Assembly: GCA_031256095.1 (NCBI GenBank)
Contig: JAIRRG010000106.1
Coordinates: 1 to 16,354 of the forward strand
DNA length: 16,354 bases
Direction: 5' to 3'
Source of the DNA: Desulfobulbaceae bacterium
GTDB taxonomy: Bacteria; Desulfobacterota; Desulfobulbia; Desulfobulbales; Desulfocapsaceae
Every line of letters starts with the position of its first letter. Positions within the stretch are counted from its first letter, which is position 1. Shown one piece after another: positions 6,584 through 13,745 of the stretch. Made by a program: the position numbers and the translations under genes. Below the pieces are notes generated by a model. It saw only the letters and a program-made list of their open reading frames with translations. It searched no databases and was not told the origin of the DNA.

Positions 6584-9500
6584 TCAAAACTCGTAGCGGA
6601 TTTGCAACGAGCCGGTTACGCCTTGCCTTTCGCCGACATAACCCTGGACGCCAACATCACAGGACAAGGGTAGTCCCTTCGAGGGCGTAACCATCAGGCC
6701 CAGCTCGCCGATGCCGGTATCGCCCTTCAAAGAAGGGGCATCGATGTCGTAGCCGTAGGCGGTCGCCTTGGCGTTGCCGTTAAATTCGTGCTCGTAAGCG
6801 GCGCCGATATAGGGGCTGACAAAATCGTTGACCGCGTAGGCGAAGCGCCCGCCCAGACGCAGGCGGTCGGAATCGACAGCTTTGAAGCTGATCGAATCTC
6901 CCGTCGATAGCGTCACGTCATCGCCCTCCTGCCGCGTCCAGAAATACTTGGCGTAGAGGTCAAGCGAGGCCGGTTGCGTCATATTCCAGATGTAACCGAA
7001 ACCGGCGTGCGCCCCGTAATAGGCGGCTGAGGAATCGTAGTCGGCACGTCGGCCCCAGGCGTCACGCAAATCGTCGCCATTGTAATCGTTGTGGACGCCA
7101 CCGGCCCGGAAACTGGCTTCGATATACATATGGCCCGGCCCGGTTGCCAAGGCGTCGAGGCGGCCCAAAATGCCGCCGCCCAGGTGGTAGATGTCGCCGT
7201 CGCCATGGACGGCGGCGGCGTTTGCGAACGAGTTGTAGGTGTCGTAGGAGCCGTTGCCGTACTCGAAGAAGGCGGCGAGCGTCAGGCGCCCGGGAGCGAT
7301 CTCAGTGCCGATGGCCAAGCCAGTCAACAGCGACAGACTGGTCATGTCAACGTGCGAACCGGTGTTATCGCGTGTTGAGCCGCCGGAGATGGAGCCAAAA
7401 GTGCCAATGCCATAGCCGCTGGCAACAGTCGCCCGCTGGGACGGGCCTTGCGTTGAGCCGCCAGCCGCCACCACCGCTTCGGCCACGCCCTGACCAGCCA
7501 GATGGTCGGCGCTTTGTACCAACAGGGCCGAGCCGGAAACAACGCCCTCGGACAGGGCCTTGGCCTGCGGGTTGACTCGGGCGGCAGGCGTGGGATTCGG
7601 AGTTGGGGTTATGCCTGGATTGGTGCCAGTATTATCGCCTGGGGTAGTTCCTGGATTCGTACCGGAATTGTCGCCTGGATTGGTGCCAGTATTATCGCCT
7701 GGATTTGTCCCAGGATTGGTTCCTGGGTTCGTGCCGGTATCACCTGGGTTCGTGCCGGGGTTTGTTCCGGGATTGGTTCCGGGGTTCGTGCCAGTATTAT
7801 CGCCTGGGTTGGTTCCTGGATTGGTGCCGGTATTATCACCGGGGTTCGTGCCAGGATTGCTCCCGGAATCGGCGCTGGCGACGGTGGCCAGCAGTTGCTT
7901 GGCGTTGGTGGTCAGATTAAAGTCATAGAGCAGGGTGACGCCTTGCATCCCTTCGCCCTTGCTGCTGCTGTTGGCTAAAGTGCCGGTGAGGGTTCCGGCG
8001 TCGATCAGTTTGACAGTATCGCCCACTTGCAGAGGCGAACTGCTGCCTTCAATGCCGACGTGGACTTTGGCGTTATCGCCGAGGTCGGCGGTGTTAGTCA
8101 CGGTCAGCATGGTGCCGTCCTTCCCCATGCTTGAGGGCAGATAGAAATTCCAGATCTCGAAATTTTGCGCCGAGGCCACGGTAATAGGAGTATGCAGGTT
8201 TAAGGTGTTGCCAGTGCGGGCATCGCCCAGGCCGGAATTCGTGCCATCTTGCGTGACAAAGCCGCCGTAAAAGCCAGTGCTGGCTCCGAAGGTCGGCTTG
8301 CCGCTGATGGTCACGGTATTACCCGTGGCCGCGATCGCGCCGCCATGGTCGCTCATGGCATAGCCGCCGTAGACATTCCCACTCACCGTGCCGCCGCTGA
8401 TGGTCACGGAATTGTCTGTGACTGTGGCCGCGCCGGTGTCGGTGGTGTCGGTGGTGGTCTGGATGCTGATACGTGCGGCATATCCGCCGTAGACATTTCC
8501 GGTCACCGAGCCGCCGTTGATGGTGACGCTGTTGCCCGTGGCCGTGGCTGGGCCATTGCCCGTGGCTCTGGACGTGAGGTCGCCATAGTTGTAGCTGTAA
8601 TCGTGCTCGGCATACCCGCCGTATATGTCTGCGTCCATCGAGCCGCCGCTAATGGTCACTTTATTGCCCGTGGCCGTGGCTGTGCCAGTGCCGTCGCTAC
8701 CGGCATACCCGCCGTAGATACTCGCCTTTTGGGTCGTCATGCTGCTGGGGCCGGAACCGGCGGCGCCGGAGGGGGGAGCGGAGGGGATGAGGGTGGAGTT
8801 ATAGATCGTGCCGCCGCTGATGGTGACGGTATTGTTCGAAGCTACGCTGCCGGAGTAACCTGTGGGGAACCACGGACCGTCGGGAGACAAGGTAGAGTCG
8901 TTGGGAACGTCATAGGCATACCCGCCGCGGACATACCCGTCCACCGAGCCGCCGTTAATGGTCACGCTATTATCTGTGGCCGTGGCCGTACCGTTACCCA
9001 TTCTCTCCGCTTCCCCGCCGTCGACTCCGTATTGACCTTCACCCACTGTGCCGCTGTCATTTACCGTGACTCTGTTGCCTGTGGCCGTGGCGCTACCAAA
9101 TTCGTGGTCGCCTCCGACCCAAACCATGACGGAGTTGGTATTATAGCTGCCGGCCGACCCGCCGGAGACACCCACATTCACCGAGCCACCGTTGTTGATG
9201 ATTGCACTGTTGTTAGTGGCTGTGGCGGAAACGTCGTTCGTTGAGGCACTCCCGCCACTCCCGCCGAAAACAAAGTAGTTCACTGCGCCACCGTTGTTGA
9301 TTGTGACGCTGTTGTCCGTGGCCGTCGTGGAGGACCCGCCGATGGCGTTCCCACCCACCGAACCGCCGCTTATGGTTACGGTGTTATTATTGGCCTTGTT
9401 ATAGGACTCCCCGCCGATGACATCCCCACCCACCGAGCCACCGCTGATGGTGATAGTATTACCTGTGGAATCACCGTTGGCATCTCCACCGTAAACGTCC

Positions 9501-10033
9501 AAACTCACTGAGCCGCCGCTAATGCTGACAGTATTATTATTGGCCGTGCCGTAGATACTGTCGGCATACCCACCGTAGACAAACCTGTCCACCGTGCCAT
9601 TGTTGATAATGATGCTGTTGTTGCTGGCTGTGGTGGCGACGTTCTGGTTATAGGCATAGCCGGAGGCATACCCACCGTAAATCCCTATTCTGTAGCCAGA
9701 ATACACCGAGCCGCCGTTGATGGTGATGCTATTGCCTGTGGCGGTGGTTACGGCATAGCCGCCGTAAATTATTGCTCCGTTCACCGTGCCACTGTCATTG
9801 ACGGTGACGTTGTTGCCGGTGGCGCTATCCGGGATACCGCCCGCTGGTGGCCAGCCGGTACCGTCCGGTCCATCGCCGTTCCCGTAAACGTCGCTGTTAA
9901 CCGTGCCGGTGCCGCCGCCGCTGTTGCCGTCAATGGCAATATCCTGACTGAAAGCGACGGGCTGTGCCGCGAAAATGAGTCCGAGGGCGAGGGCTGGACC
10001 GCCCAAGGCGTACAACAGGGGTGGTTTGCTCAT
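6584..10033 (-). CDS. Autotransporter adhesin-like protein (type Va secretion)
   Basis: A 1149-residue autotransporter with a good AAGGAG site ten bases before ATG 10033. A signal peptide (about residues 1-29, ending PVAFSQ) directs Sec export. The passenger (about 30-700) holds some 15 imperfect repeats. Each pairs a strand phrase such as NSVTINGGSV or NTVTISGGSV with a turn such as VYGGYA, as expected for a right-handed beta-helix on the cell surface. A Gly/Asn/Pro/Thr linker (about 722-811) leads to a C-terminal beta-barrel (about 874-1149) ending in IRYEF, the terminal Phe signal read by the outer-membrane assembly machinery. I see no protease or lipase motif in the passenger, so adhesion or aggregation is the likeliest role. 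Expression appears to be controlled in a long leader (see the upstream promoter and terminator). Confidence 0.93.
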   Translation of the reverse strand: MSKPPLLYALGGPALALGLIFAAQPVAFSQDIAIDGNSGGGTGTVNSDVYGNGDGPDGTGWPPAGGIPDSATGNNVTVNDSGTVNGAIIYGGYAVTTATGNSITINGGSVYSGYRIGIYGGYASGYAYNQNVATTASNNSIIINNGTVDRFVYGGYADSIYGTANNNTVSISGGSVSLDVYGGDANGDSTGNTITISGGSVGGDVIGGESYNKANNNTVTISGGSVGGNAIGGSSTTATDNSVTINNGGAVNYFVFGGSGGSASTNDVSATATNNSAIINNGGSVNVGVSGGSAGSYNTNSVMVWVGGDHEFGSATATGNRVTVNDSGTVGEGQYGVDGGEAERMGNGTATATDNSVTINGGSVDGYVRGGYAYDVPNDSTLSPDGPWFPTGYSGSVASNNTVTISGGTIYNSTLIPSAPPSGAAGSGPSSMTTQKASIYGGYAGSDGTGTATATGNKVTISGGSMDADIYGGYAEHDYSYNYGDLTSRATGNGPATATGNSVTINGGSVTGNVYGGYAARISIQTTTDTTDTGAATVTDNSVTISGGTVSGNVYGGYAMSDHGGAIAATGNTVTISGKPTFGASTGFYGGFVTQDGTNSGLGDARTGNTLNLHTPITVASAQNFEIWNFYLPSSMGKDGTMLTVTNTADLGDNAKVHVGIEGSSSPLQVGDTVKLIDAGTLTGTLANSSSKGEGMQGVTLLYDFNLTTNAKQLLATVASADSGSNPGTNPGDNTGTNPGTNPGDNTGTNPGTNPGTNPGTNPGDTGTNPGTNPGTNPGDNTGTNPGDNSGTNPGTTPGDNTGTNPGITPTPNPTPAARVNPQAKALSEGVVSGSALLVQSADHLAGQGVAEAVVAAGGSTQGPSQRATVASGYGIGTFGSISGGSTRDNTGSHVDMTSLSLLTGLAIGTEIAPGRLTLAAFFEYGNGSYDTYNSFANAAAVHGDGDIYHLGGGILGRLDALATGPGHMYIEASFRAGGVHNDYNGDDLRDAWGRRADYDSSAAYYGAHAGFGYIWNMTQPASLDLYAKYFWTRQEGDDVTLSTGDSISFKAVDSDRLRLGGRFAYAVNDFVSPYIGAAYEHEFNGNAKATAYGYDIDAPSLKGDTGIGELGLMVTPSKGLPLSCDVGVQGYVGERQGVTGSLQIRYEF
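7600..7870 (-). repeat. TNPG minisatellite encoding the autotransporter linker
   Basis: The coding strand repeats short units encoding TNPG (13 exact copies) interspersed with DNTG, DNSG and single variants. A longer unit recurs: tggtgccagtattatcgcct is identical at 7621 and 7681. All units are multiples of three bases, so slippage or recombination would lengthen or shorten the linker between passenger and barrel without breaking the frame. Confidence 0.88.
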
Positions 10034-10069
10034 AACAAAACTCCTTTTTCAAGGTTGTGGTTGTGAAAC

Positions 10070-10099
10070 AAAAAAGCCCCGTTGCCACCGGCAACGAGG
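10070..10099 (-). terminator. Intrinsic terminator in the autotransporter leader (possible attenuator)
   Basis: On the minus strand a 10-bp stem with one G-U pair (arms CCTCGTTGCC and GGCAACGGGG, loop GGT; plus 10077-10099) is followed by C and six T (plus 10070-10075). It stands only 36 bases before the autotransporter ATG, and no gene lies upstream on that strand for several hundred bases. It would stop leader transcripts before the ribosome binding site. An upstream leader segment (plus 10220-10228, CCCGTTGCC on the minus strand) can pair nine for nine with the 3' arm and might act as antiterminator. A 9-bp inverted repeat (10050-10058 with 10132-10140) also brackets the hairpin. The terminator is seen directly; attenuation is inference. 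Confidence 0.7.
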
Positions 10100-10236
10100 T
10101 TGGAAACGCGAAGAGAGGGACAAAGGCCAAAACAACCTTGTCTCCCATAGGGAAACGGAGCCGTTGTGAAAATGGCAACAGTACGCCCAGCCTGACTGTC
10201 GGCGCATGACGAACAATGCGGCAACGGGCGGCAGGT

Positions 10237-10261
10237 AGGGGCAGGTTTGAAACCTGCCCCT
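10237..10261. repeat. 25-bp palindrome, REP-like element
   Basis: The sequence AGGGGCAGGTTT-G-AAACCTGCCCCT is a perfect palindrome around one central base. From memory, the same GGGGCAGGTTTGAAACCTGCCCC core is scattered between genes in many bacteria, where it produces short spurious GAGFKPAP-type reading frames. Here it lies in the autotransporter leader, between the putative promoter and the terminator. Confidence 0.75.
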
Positions 10262-10348
10262 TGTATCTTGATTTCGGCGGAGCGCAAGCGGGGAAAAGCG
10301 AGGATAGAAGCGGGAGAATCCGAGAAAAAACTACAATAAAAACAATTA

Positions 10349-10377
10349 GTTATATGTAACGGGGGGGGGGGGCTAAA
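10349..10377 (-). promoter_or_regulatory. Candidate phase-variable promoter of the autotransporter
   Basis: On the minus strand TATAAC (plus 10349-10354) matches five of six bases of the -10 consensus; the same hexamer serves as the mraZ -10 box. Seventeen bases upstream is TTTAGC (plus 10372-10377), a weak -35 with three matches. The spacer is almost entirely a homopolymer: 11 of 17 bases belong to the run of 12 C. Changes in the run would change the -35/-10 distance, the mechanism known for several phase-variable outer-membrane genes. The leader would be about 300 bases long. The weak -35 keeps confidence moderate. Confidence 0.45.
10361..10372. repeat. Homopolymer run of 12 G
   Basis: Twelve consecutive G on the + strand, by far the longest G or C run in the window and outside any gene. 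Runs of this length are prone to slipped-strand change during replication. It lies 328 bases before the autotransporter start codon. Confidence 0.95.
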
Positions 10378-10574
10378 GCTACATCGTTAGGCAACGGGGA
10401 AAGCGAAAAAGCGGCGGGCGCGGTTATGCCGGTTCCTCGGCGATGGGCGGTGAGGCAAGCCATGACTTCCTGACCTTGTTGGTTGCTTTTCTGGATTCAA
10501 TTTTTTCTGAACCGAATTATAAGCTTCATCTAAACAAAAACATCGACACCGTCAAGGGAGAATTTACCGGATTT
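10378..10574. other. Intergenic stretch without a recognised feature
   Basis: Nearly 200 bases between the poly-G promoter region and the antitoxin-like gene. A third copy of the GGCAACGGGG leader motif lies at 10390-10399, and a perfect TATAAT for the minus strand at 10516-10521 lacks a good -35 partner. The + strand frame from 10443 looks non-coding. Confidence 0.4.
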
Positions 10575-10964
10575 TTACCGGGGCGCTTTCATTGCTACCC
10601 CGCTTCGGTTGGAGGATACTTCCCTCCCTCCGTGTCCACCGCCATGGCGGGCATTGGCAATTTTTCCCACTTTTCGCGCCTGCCTCGGGGAAAAACTCTC
10701 CCCTACCCATGTTGAGCCGGGGTATTTTGCGAATGGCTTGTCCATCACGAATTTGATTAAAGCCTGCCGGGAAACGCCCAAGCGCGAGGATTCCTTGTCC
10801 ATCGCGCTTACCATCCAAGACGGAAAATCGACATTAACGCGCTGTAATTGACGTCCAGGGCGGCGGGCGTTTTTCCAGTCGATAAATTCGGAAATATCTT
10901 CTCCGGCGTCAAAGCGGCGCTTAAATTTATCATCAGGCGGTGAGGAAATACAAGAGCTTGCCAC
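10575..10964 (-). CDS. Orphan CopG/BrnA-like antitoxin, C-terminus apparently degraded
   Basis: The reading frame begins at GTG 10964 with AAGGA four bases upstream. Residues 12-75 resemble ribbon-helix-helix antitoxins of the CopG/BrnA type. There is an acidic lead (KFKRRFDAGEDISEFIDW), a linker (ARRPGRQ), the DNA-binding strand QRVNVDFPSWMV and helices with DKESSRLGVSRQALIK. Such proteins normally end a few residues after the LIK helix. Here a further 50 or so residues follow, rich in Arg, Gly and His and unlike any domain I know, so the natural end is probably lost to a frameshift and the frame runs on into intergenic DNA. No toxin gene is visible on either side, although BrnT-type toxins usually precede the antitoxin. 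It may be a solitary regulator or a remnant. Confidence 0.6.
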   Translation of the reverse strand: MASSCISSPPDDKFKRRFDAGEDISEFIDWKNARRPGRQLQRVNVDFPSWMVSAMDKESSRLGVSRQALIKFVMDKPFAKYPGSTWVGESFSPRQARKVGKIANARHGGGHGGREVSSNRSGVAMKAPR

Positions 10965-11070
10965 AGCTTCCTTATCGGCCTATAACAACCAAGGCGCAAA
11001 CATGGGATCGCTGGCGCGGCGCCGGATGACGGTGGCCAGCCCGCGCTTGGGCGCGAGGGCATCCATGAAA

Positions 11071-11094
11071 GGCTTGCCCGGGGGCTTGCCCGGT
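11071..11094. repeat. 12-bp tandem repeat before panB
   Basis: Two adjacent copies of GGCTTGCCCGGG/T (11071-11082 and 11083-11094) lie 36 bases upstream of panB. They abut a perfect -35 hexamer TTGACA (11094-11099), but no -10 box is found 16-18 bases further on, so I do not call a promoter. Confidence 0.6.
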
Positions 11095-11129
11095 TGACAA
11101 ATCCTGATCAAACGCATGGGAGGAAGACT

Positions 11130-11966
11130 ATGGCGAAAACGATGGCTGATTGGCGGCGGATGAAGGAAAACAGCGAAAAAATCGTGGTTGTCACCGCTTA
11201 CGACGCACCGACGGCGCGGATATTGCACGAAAGTGGCGTCGATATTCTCCTGGTCGGCGATTCTCTCGGTAACGCCGTCCTTGGCTACGATTCAACGGTA
11301 CCGGTGACCATGGCCCAAATGCTGCACCATTCGGCGGCAGTGCGGCGCGGGGCGCCGGAGGCCTTCATTGTTAGCGATATGCCCTTTGGCTCCTACCAAT
11401 GTGGCTGGCGTGAAGCTATCGCCAACGCCATCCTCTTAATGAAAGAGGGCGGCTGTGACGCCGTCAAGCTCGAAGGTGGCGCCGAGGTGGCGCCGCTGGT
11501 CGAACGGATGGTGACGGCGGGAGTACCGGTGATGGGACATATTGGCCTGACGCCGCAAACCGCCTCGCTCTTGGGTGGTTACCGCGTCCAGGGCCGCGAC
11601 CTGCCAGCGGCGAAAAAACTCTTGGCCGGTGCACGTGCCTTGCAGGATGCCGGGGTCTTCGCCATCGTTCTCGAATGCCTCCCGAAAGAATTGGCGGCGC
11701 TGTTGTCGGCTCAGGTGACGGCGCCGACCATTGGTATTGGCGCCGGCAGCGGCTGCGATGGTCAGGTTCTTGTCTGTAGCGACATGTTTGGGCTGTACGA
11801 AAAATTCGTGCCGAAATTTGTCAAACAGTATGTCAAACTGGCGCCGATGATGCGTGAAGCGACCAGGCAATATGCCGAGGAGGTACGGACCGGCCGCTAT
11901 CCCGACGATGAACACAGTTTTACCGCCACTACCGATTACCAAGCCTTGCTTGAAGGCGAAAACTGA
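11130..11966 (+). CDS. panB: 3-methyl-2-oxobutanoate hydroxymethyltransferase (PanB)
   Basis: PanB transfers a hydroxymethyl group from 5,10-methylene-tetrahydrofolate to 2-oxoisovalerate, giving ketopantoate, the first committed step to pantothenate and coenzyme A. The 278-residue protein is full length. ATG 11130 follows GGAGGAAG; an earlier in-frame start at 11094 is less likely. Visible family motifs are VVTAYDAPTAR, LLVGDSLG with metal ligand Asp44, VSDMPFGSYQ with Asp83, KLEGG with Glu115, GHIGLTPQ, the catalytic Glu182 in VLECLP, and IGIGAG-x-xCDGQVLV. It is a cytoplasmic decameric (beta/alpha)8 barrel in characterised relatives. panC and panD are not adjacent, and a strong terminator follows, so the gene seems to be transcribed alone. 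Confidence 0.96.
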   Translation: MAKTMADWRRMKENSEKIVVVTAYDAPTARILHESGVDILLVGDSLGNAVLGYDSTVPVTMAQMLHHSAAVRRGAPEAFIVSDMPFGSYQCGWREAIANAILLMKEGGCDAVKLEGGAEVAPLVERMVTAGVPVMGHIGLTPQTASLLGGYRVQGRDLPAAKKLLAGARALQDAGVFAIVLECLPKELAALLSAQVTAPTIGIGAGSGCDGQVLVCSDMFGLYEKFVPKFVKQYVKLAPMMREATRQYAEEVRTGRYPDDEHSFTATTDYQALLEGEN

Positions 11967-12013
11967 TTCCCGGAAAACCCGTTTCCCGGAAACTTTTTTC
12001 CCCGTTTGAGACA

Positions 12014-12056
12014 ACGCGGGCGTCTGACAAAAAAACGCCCGCGTCCAATTTTTTTT
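12014..12056 (+). terminator. Intrinsic terminator after panB
   Basis: A perfect 10-bp stem (acgcgggcgt at 12014-12023, acgcccgcgt at 12035-12044) with an 11-base A-rich loop is followed after four bases by eight T (12049-12056). It separates panB from the dcw promoter. A second T-rich stretch follows directly. Confidence 0.9.
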
Positions 12057-12218
12057 AAATTTTTTTCTTCGCGTTTCCTTCCCACCAGGCCCATCTTCGC
12101 TTGCTGTTTGCCGACTGACCACTTCAGATTGTGCCCTCTCAAAGAGGCAACACAATATATAGTCATTTCTTGACGATTTTCCCGTTTTTCCAACTCCCTG
12201 ATATTCCGTCGCTAGCCC

Positions 12219-12247
12219 TTGACGGCGCCAACAGCTTTTGCTATAAC
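12219..12247 (+). promoter_or_regulatory. dcw (mraZ) promoter
   Basis: TTGACG (12219-12224) and TATAAC (12242-12247) are separated by exactly 17 bases, a strong housekeeping sigma-70-type promoter. Transcription would start near 12254, inside the MraZ box array, about 50 bases before the mraZ start codon. Confidence 0.85.
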
Positions 12248-12283
12248 TGGAATCAGGTGGGGGAATCTGGGATAAGGTGGGAG
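12248..12283 (+). promoter_or_regulatory. MraZ operator (TGGG box array)
   Basis: TGG-type boxes begin at 12248 (TGGAAT), 12258 (TGGGGG), 12268 (TGGGAT) and 12278 (TGGGAG), with exact 10-bp periodicity, one helical turn. The last three match the TGGGN boxes with about 5-bp spacers known to bind MraZ in front of dcw clusters. Their position directly after the -10 box fits autorepression by the downstream mraZ product. Confidence 0.88.
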
Positions 12284-12302
12284 ACAACAGAAGGACAGAA
12301 AC

Positions 12303-12812
12303 GTGAATAAAGCGCGGTTTCGGGAAAAGTCAGAGCATTGCCTCGATGACAAGGGGCGCCTTAGTCTGCCAAGCAGATTTAGGGAACAGCTTCGCCGCTA
12401 TGATTCCGAAATTCTTATTGTTTCCATTTGGGGACGCGAGCATTTGCGCGTCTTCCCGCTGGCTGATTGGGAAGAAATCGAAAACAAGCTGGAGAGCGAT
12501 CTGGAAGACATGGAGGAGCGCCTGCCCTTCCTTGACGACAACGATCCGGAATTTGCCAAAATGTCGCGGCAACTGGAGCAGACACGCAACCGCTTGATTG
12601 ACATTAAAGAGTGCCCGCTCGACAAACAGGGCCGGATTCTGCTGTCGCAGCAGGTGCGGGAGCAGGTTGGCATCCTCAAAGATGTTGTCCTGGTTGGGCG
12701 GGGAAAACTGTTTGAACTCTGGGGCAAGGAGAATTGGCAAGAGGGCCGTCAGCGGCTGGCGGTCATCGCCGGCAAGCATGACGACACCCGCGCCGCCCTC
12801 GGAGTTCTGTGA
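12303..12812 (+). CDS. mraZ: Transcriptional regulator MraZ
   Basis: MraZ is the ring-forming DNA-binding protein encoded first in dcw clusters; it binds TGGG repeats in its own promoter. The 169-residue protein starts at GTG 12303 with GAAGGA upstream. It has the two expected SpoVT/AbrB-like half domains, the first around DDKGRLSLPSRFREQL (about 16-31) and the second around DKQGRILLSQQVREQV (about 105-120). A long acidic, probably coiled segment (about 57-95) lies between them. That spacer makes it somewhat longer than the 150 or so residues of E. coli MraZ. It leads rsmH, which begins three bases after its stop, so the two genes are translationally close and co-transcribed. Confidence 0.95.
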   Translation: MNKARFREKSEHCLDDKGRLSLPSRFREQLRRYDSEILIVSIWGREHLRVFPLADWEEIENKLESDLEDMEERLPFLDDNDPEFAKMSRQLEQTRNRLIDIKECPLDKQGRILLSQQVREQVGILKDVVLVGRGKLFELWGKENWQEGRQRLAVIAGKHDDTRAALGVL

Positions 12813-12815
12813 AAA

Positions 12816-13745
12816 ATGACCACTGGCGCCGAGGCCGTTCACACGCCGGTGCTGCTGGCCGAGGTCATGACCGCCCTGGAGCCGAAGCCCGGCGGCGTCT
12901 ATGTCGATGCCACCCTCGGCTTGGGCGGTCACAGCGAGGAGATTTTACGGCGGTCATCGCCGACTGGCCGCCTGATTGGTTTTGAGTGGGACGAGGAGGC
13001 GTTACGACTGGCGCAGGAGCGTCTTGCCCCTTTTGGTGAGCGGGTGACGACCTTACGCCGCAACTTCGCGGAAATGGCCGACACGCTGGCCGGCTTGGGG
13101 GTAGCTCAGGTGGATGGCATCCTGATTGATGCTGGCATGTCGTCGCTGCAACTGGACCGAGGTGGGCGTGGCTTCAGCTTTCAGAAGGATGAGCCGCTTG
13201 ACATGCGCATGGACAGCCGCCGTGGCCAAACCGCCGCCGCTTTATTGGCGACGGCCAGTGAAGAGGAATTGGCCGATATTTTTTTTTATTACGGTGAGGA
13301 AAAGCAGGCGAGGCGAATCGCCAGGGCCATTGCCGAGGCGAGAATAAAATCACCACTTCAGACCAGCCGTGAGCTGGCCGAATTGGTGGCGCGGGCCATC
13401 CCCAGGCGCTTTCATCCGCCAAAGATTCATGTGGCAACGAAAACATGCCAGGCTTTGCGGATAGTCATTAACGGTGAATTGGAAAATTTGGCCCGATTGC
13501 TTGCCGATGCCCCGGCATTACTCAATCAAAATGGCAAGCTGGCGGTGATTTCCTTCCACTCGCTGGAAGATGGCCTGGTCAAGCGCGCCTTTCGGGCTGG
13601 CCATGGCTTGAGTGAAAAGACAAAACATCCCATTTGTGCCGGGGATGAAGAAATAGGCCGCAATCCGCGGGCAAGAAGCGCCAGGCTGCGGGTTGCGGAA
13701 AAAACGGAAAAGAGAGGTGAAGACCATGAAAAGTTGCCGCTGTAA
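12816..13745 (+). CDS. rsmH: 16S rRNA (cytosine(1402)-N4)-methyltransferase RsmH
   Basis: RsmH (MraW) methylates N4 of C1402 in the decoding centre of 16S rRNA using S-adenosylmethionine. The protein is 309 residues, normal for the family. Motifs in order are HTPVLLAEV at the N-terminus, the SAM loop YVDATLGLGGHS (about 29-40), GILIDAGMSSLQLD followed by GRGFSFQKDEPLDMRMD, the helical insertion with YYGEEKQARRIARAI, KTCQALRIVINGEL, AVISFHSLED, and the closing RNPRARSARLRV. The family's usual DLGVSS reads DAGMSS here. A run of nine T at 13279-13287 encodes part of the insertion and is a possible slippage point. The last 20 bp overlap ftsL. Confidence 0.96.
   Translation: MTTGAEAVHTPVLLAEVMTALEPKPGGVYVDATLGLGGHSEEILRRSSPTGRLIGFEWDEEALRLAQERLAPFGERVTTLRRNFAEMADTLAGLGVAQVDGILIDAGMSSLQLDRGGRGFSFQKDEPLDMRMDSRRGQTAAALLATASEEELADIFFYYGEEKQARRIARAIAEARIKSPLQTSRELAELVARAIPRRFHPPKIHVATKTCQALRIVINGELENLARLLADAPALLNQNGKLAVISFHSLEDGLVKRAFRAGHGLSEKTKHPICAGDEEIGRNPRARSARLRVAEKTEKRGEDHEKLPL

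Noticed and set aside
7615..7870. Regularly spaced repeats that could suggest a CRISPR array
   Set aside because: The units are short, contiguous, in frame and encode a TNPG linker; there are no unique spacers and no leader or cas genes.
8249..9244. A 331-codon open frame on the + strand inside the autotransporter gene
   Set aside because: It is antisense to the passenger repeats. Its repetitive His/Ala/Gly/Arg composition mirrors the codon pattern of the real gene, which has a signal peptide, ribosome binding site and barrel.
10443..10715. A 90-codon open frame on the + strand before the antitoxin-like gene
   Set aside because: No ribosome binding site or known motif. Its second half is antisense to the antitoxin-like gene's tail, and the first half is low-information intergenic sequence.
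11094..11122. A perfect TTGACA before panB as a promoter -35
   Set aside because: No -10 hexamer is found at 16-18 bases; the bases there (TGGGAG) are part of the ribosome binding site region.
11436..12287. A 283-codon open frame on the minus strand across panB and the following intergenic region
   Set aside because: It is antisense to panB, whose motifs are unambiguous, and it runs through the terminator and the dcw promoter.
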